Part shown: positions 61,323-64,000 of the stretch, piece by piece | Layout of the letters: each line of letters starts with the position of its first letter | How positions within the stretch are numbered: the first letter of the stretch is position 1 | Origin: a bacterium | GTDB taxonomy: Bacteria; Verrucomicrobiota; Verrucomicrobiia; Chthoniobacterales; UBA6821 | Direction: 5' to 3' | NCBI GenBank assembly: GCA_021849805.1 | Contig: JAJZSL010000004.1 | Location: forward strand, 1-64,000 | Length of the DNA: 64,000 bases | Made by a program: the position numbers and the translations under genes | The notes under the pieces: model-generated | Databases searched by the model: none | Told to the model about the DNA's origin: nothing | The model's input: only the letters and a program-made list of their open reading frames with translations

Positions 61323-62418
61323 CTTTTTGTGGATCGATGAGATCAATACTATGCTGGAAGTAGCTATCGATACGATCGAGTGCTTGATTCCTCAGGGAAT
61401 CCTCATCAAATTGCAAAAGAGTGTGACTGGCCCCTTCTACCATTTCACAGGTAGCCTTGGGTATTTTTGATGCAGCCTCTTCGGTAGTTTTATTAATGAC
61501 CATGGTATCATTCTGAGCAGTGATGATCAGCACGCTCTCTTCTATTTTAGCAGCTTGGTCACGGATCGATTGACTGGCACGGATAGCTTCTTCAAGCCAT
61601 TGGTTGGAAGGTCCCCCTACAACGATGTCAGGCTTTTCCTTGCAGAGCTCAACCATCTTAGCAAATCGTGGATGCATCATTTGCTGCGTCCATTTTGTCC
61701 AATCAACATCGCCATCTTCCTGAGGGTAGGCATACTGATTTGCTGCTGAAGGGTTCAAAACCATGTTCAAAGAGACATCCACAAGAACAGTCTCCTCACT
61801 AATATGCAATCCATGCTTAGAGAAATTGATCTCAAACATTGGTGTCATCAGTACAATGGCGCTAAAAGGCGAGGAGATAGTATTTTCTAAATAATCAGCA
61901 GCAATAGCCCCTCCCATGGAGTGAGCAAGTAAGAAGAGAGGACTTCCTGGATTCTCTTTTTTTACTAGATCAAGGAATTTTTGAAAATCTTTGGTGTAAT
62001 CTTTGAAATGCTCGATGTGGTTAATCTCTGAGTCGGAAGGGCTCAAGTGAGGCGACGTTCCCTGGCCACGATGATCATAAGTATAAATATCATATCCTCT
62101 CTTGAAGAGATCATAGAAAAGTTCTTCTTCTAGATACCAAGAATCAGTGGCTCCTTCTAGGAAGAGAATAACTTTAGCAGGAGCCTCTCCTCTCTCTTCT
62201 GGAGTGTGGAGCAGACGTAGTGCGCAGAGAGAGTAGAGTCCATCCCAACTTGGGAAAGAGAACTCTTGCTCATGGGTTGCCAACCAAGGAATCACTTCTG
62301 CTTGATAATGTTCCTCGTAATGATCTTCAGGGATTGCTTCTAGTGGAGAGGTTAATGTGAAAATCGAACTGAGGATGAGGAAAAAAGACGAGAAAAAAAA
62401 CGAGAGAGCAGAACGCAT
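61258..62418 (-). CDS. Secreted alpha/beta hydrolase (monoacylglycerol-lipase-like)
   Basis: The ATG at 62418 gives a signal peptide (ALSFFFSSFFLILSSIFTL...PLEA); an ATG 14 codons upstream is in frame. The alpha/beta-hydrolase landmarks are VILFLEGATDSWYLEEELF, YDIYTYDHRGQGTS, LFLLAHSMGGAIAADYL with the nucleophile serine, VLMTPMFEI, LIITAQNDTMV with the acid, and ASHTLLQFDED with the histidine. The catalytic triad is complete. The likely substrate is a lipid ester; this follows the serine-lysophospholipase/MAG-lipase type. Exported, perhaps acting on host or envelope lipids. Confidence 0.82.
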   Translation of the reverse strand: MRSALSFFFSSFFLILSSIFTLTSPLEAIPEDHYEEHYQAEVIPWLATHEQEFSFPSWDGLYSLCALRLLHTPEERGEAPAKVILFLEGATDSWYLEEELFYDLFKRGYDIYTYDHRGQGTSPHLSPSDSEINHIEHFKDYTKDFQKFLDLVKKENPGSPLFLLAHSMGGAIAADYLENTISSPFSAIVLMTPMFEINFSKHGLHISEETVLVDVSLNMVLNPSAANQYAYPQEDGDVDWTKWTQQMMHPRFAKMVELCKEKPDIVVGGPSNQWLEEAIRASQSIRDQAAKIEESVLIITAQNDTMVINKTTEEAASKIPKATCEMVEGASHTLLQFDEDSLRNQALDRIDSYFQHSIDLIDPQKARPQRASELHQAHACQRNAYE

Positions 62419-62481
62419 GGATGACTGGTGGATGGGGGGGGAGGAAGATACACAACTCATTACTTATCTCAACAATAAAGT

Positions 62482-63252
62482 TCACTTCTTATCATCCATG
62501 ATGGAGCATGCTTGGAGGATCTCTTCAAGATCACCAGAGAGAGGGCTCTCCCAGCGCTCTTCTTCTCCTTGATAAGAAAATTCTAAGGCCGCTGAATGAA
62601 GTGCATGGCGTGGAATGTAGAGTTTCTCTGCTAGTTGAGGAGTCCATCCTTGGTCGATGAATTGGAGATAATATTTTTCTGAAGGTCCATAAATCTTATC
62701 ACCGAGAATGGGATAACCAAGCGAGGAGAGATGCACACGAATCTGATGCGTACGTCCCGTTTTAGGAATGCAGCGCAGCAAGCTGATTGCTCCATAGTTG
62801 GGATGAAGGAGTTTTTTCTCAATAGACACCTGCGTTTGTGCAGGAGCGCCTTTGGGATGAATAGCACGCTTGAGCCAAACTTCTGATGAGCTCACCTCAC
62901 CAAGACGGATGATTGGTTCATCGATGAGTCGCTCTTCTTCTGGGAAATGGCCAAGGACAAGCGCAAGATACTCTTTTTTAATTTTCCTCTGCTCCATGGC
63001 CATGGCGCAGTAGCGAGCCGCTTGATAAGTCTTAGCAACGAGCATGAGTCCGCTTGTTTCACGATCAAGGCGATTAATCAGTGAGATTTGTCCTCCTGTG
63101 GTTCTTTCGTAAAGGAGCAGTTCTCTCAAATGGTCCCAGAGTGTAGGAGAATCTCCTGGCTTACTTGGATGGACAAGGAGATGAGGTGGTTTGCTCAGGA
63201 GAAGGAGATCCTCTGTTTCTGCAATAATTTGGAAGTCTACTTGATTAGTCAT
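62482..63252 (-). CDS. RluA-family pseudouridine synthase
   Basis: The ATG at 63252 is preferred; a TTG two codons upstream is also in frame. No S4 domain is present. Motifs: TEDLLLLSKPPHLLVHPS, the catalytic-aspartate motif LINRLDRETSGLMLVAKT, KKEYLALVLGHFPEEE, and CIPKTGRTHQIRVHLSSLGYPILGDKIYG. It modifies uridines in rRNA or tRNA; the exact site (RluA, RluC, RluD or TruC type) cannot be fixed from sequence alone. Divergent from lpxC with about 42 bases between starts. Confidence 0.92.
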   Translation of the reverse strand: MTNQVDFQIIAETEDLLLLSKPPHLLVHPSKPGDSPTLWDHLRELLLYERTTGGQISLINRLDRETSGLMLVAKTYQAARYCAMAMEQRKIKKEYLALVLGHFPEEERLIDEPIIRLGEVSSSEVWLKRAIHPKGAPAQTQVSIEKKLLHPNYGAISLLRCIPKTGRTHQIRVHLSSLGYPILGDKIYGPSEKYYLQFIDQGWTPQLAEKLYIPRHALHSAALEFSYQGEEERWESPLSGDLEEILQACSIMDDKK

Positions 63253-63294
63253 GCTCAATAGGGAAGAATCATCGAATCTTTTTTAGAGAATACA

Positions 63295-64000
63295 ATGATG
63301 ACAGAAAAACAGAGAACACTTGCTGGGCCTTCTAGTTTTCAAGGCTCTGCTTTGCATACGGGAGCCCACGTGACCTTAACGCTTCATCCAGCACCAGTAG
63401 GTCATGGATATAAGTTTCGTCGTATTGACTTGCCAGATGAACCGGTTATTGAGGCCAAGGTGGCTCATGTCAAAACCGTGGAGCGCTCCACAACACTGGT
63501 AGAAGGAAATGCCAAAATTCACACTGTTGAGCATGTTCTCTCGGCTCTTGCAGGTATGCGCATTGATAATGTCCTCATTGAAATGGATGCTAATGAACCT
63601 CCTATTGGCGATGGAAGTGCTCTTCCCTACGTGGAGTTAATCAAGCGCGCTGGTATCATCGAACAAGAAGAACTTCGATCTTTTTTTCAAGTGAATGATC
63701 CAATTCACCTGGAGTCCAATCATGGATCGATCATGAGTTTTTTTCCAGGGGATGGATTTCGCATTTCGTGCACGCAAGTAGGCCCTCAAGGTCGCTTCAC
63801 TCAATATCTATCCCTGGAGATCACCCCAGAGGTCTACCAAAAAGAGATTGCTCCAGCACGGACATTTGTTTTCTACGAAGAGGTCAAGGAGCTCATGGAG
63901 AAGGGGCTCATCAAAGGGGGGAGTCTTCAGAATGCTCTTGTTCTTCGAGGAGATTCGGTGTTGAGCAAAGAGCCACTTCGCTTTGGTGATGAATTCGTCC
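63295..64000 (+). CDS. lpxC: UDP-3-O-acyl-N-acetylglucosamine deacetylase, N-terminal part (runs off window)
   Basis: Two ATGs (63295, 63298) can start it and the frame is open to base 64000, so the C-terminus is outside. Visible: QRTLAGPSSFQGSALHTGAHVTLTLHPAP, VERSTTLVEGNAKIHTVEHVLSALAGMRIDNVLIEMDANEPPIGDGSALPYVELI-type text (HTVEHVLSAL with a zinc-binding His, then PPIGDGSA), and PARTFVFYEE with IKGGSLQNALVL. LpxC performs the committed zinc-dependent step of lipid A synthesis. In some PVC and Bacteroidetes relatives it is fused to FabZ; the window ends too early to tell. Confidence 0.96.
   Translation, partial: MMTEKQRTLAGPSSFQGSALHTGAHVTLTLHPAPVGHGYKFRRIDLPDEPVIEAKVAHVKTVERSTTLVEGNAKIHTVEHVLSALAGMRIDNVLIEMDANEPPIGDGSALPYVELIKRAGIIEQEELRSFFQVNDPIHLESNHGSIMSFFPGDGFRISCTQVGPQGRFTQYLSLEITPEVYQKEIAPARTFVFYEEVKELMEKGLIKGGSLQNALVLRGDSVLSKEPLRFGDEFV

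Noticed and set aside
1-64000. tRNA or rRNA genes
   Set aside because: Intergenic gaps were read for T-loop (GGTTCGAATCC-type) and acceptor patterns and none was found; no rRNA-like stretch is present.

Overview
The window comes from a Gram-negative bacterium with AT-rich, densely packed genes. It carries a full LPS-export set (LptA, LptB, LptC-like, LptD, KdsA, LpxC), an autotransporter barrel, an HPr / HPr-kinase pair, and parts of a type III secretion system (SctC-type secretin, a CesT-type chaperone, an SycD/LcrH-type chaperone next to a secreted-type protein). This mix suggests the PVC group, most likely a host-associated member of Verrucomicrobiota. That placement is inference from gene content; no rRNA or tRNA gene was recognised.

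Layout. 1-3450: end of an autotransporter gene, then a SUMF1-like secreted protein whose frame is broken near 3100. 3691-3848: first copy of a 158-bp MITE-like repeat. 3865-12798 (minus): dnaX, a TPR protein, a PpiD/SurA-like chaperone, HPr, HPr kinase, lptB, lptA, an lptC-like gene, kdsA and a CesT-type chaperone. 12971-16784 (plus): a lipoprotein and two more SUMF1-like secreted proteins with DGS and PSPS repeats. 16866-28194 (minus): a surface-glycan region (methyltransferase, glycosyltransferases, FosA-like enzyme, SGNH/MBOAT acyltransferase pair, then a tightly coupled four-gene glycosyltransferase operon). It is interrupted by an unusual plus-strand element at 21776-23817, where two paralogous helix-turn-helix proteins (DUF1670-like) lie between perfect 15-bp inverted repeats.

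28525-36638: a small membrane protein, DsbD, a sugar-phosphate mutarotase, and two large unrecognised proteins of clearly higher GC that are candidate secreted or effector proteins. 36665-40752: endonuclease IV, a 1-kb repeat field, and the secretin gene. 40915-46881: YggS, a membrane protein, an ArnT-like transferase and LptD. 46943-51467: the phosphate operon pstSCAB-phoU. 51536-55158: lipoate-ligase-like protein, solute-binding lipoprotein, RmuC, PIG-L deacetylase. 55263-58528: thiG, then the SycD-like chaperone with its probable substrate. 58749-64000: mutS, an alpha/beta hydrolase, an RluA-type pseudouridine synthase and the start of lpxC, which runs off the window.

Themes: envelope building (LPS core, export and surface modification), secretion to a host (type III parts scattered among housekeeping genes), and several families of small repeats. 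The most unusual items are the two-gene HTH element with its palindromic ends and structured leader, and the three equal-length MITE copies.
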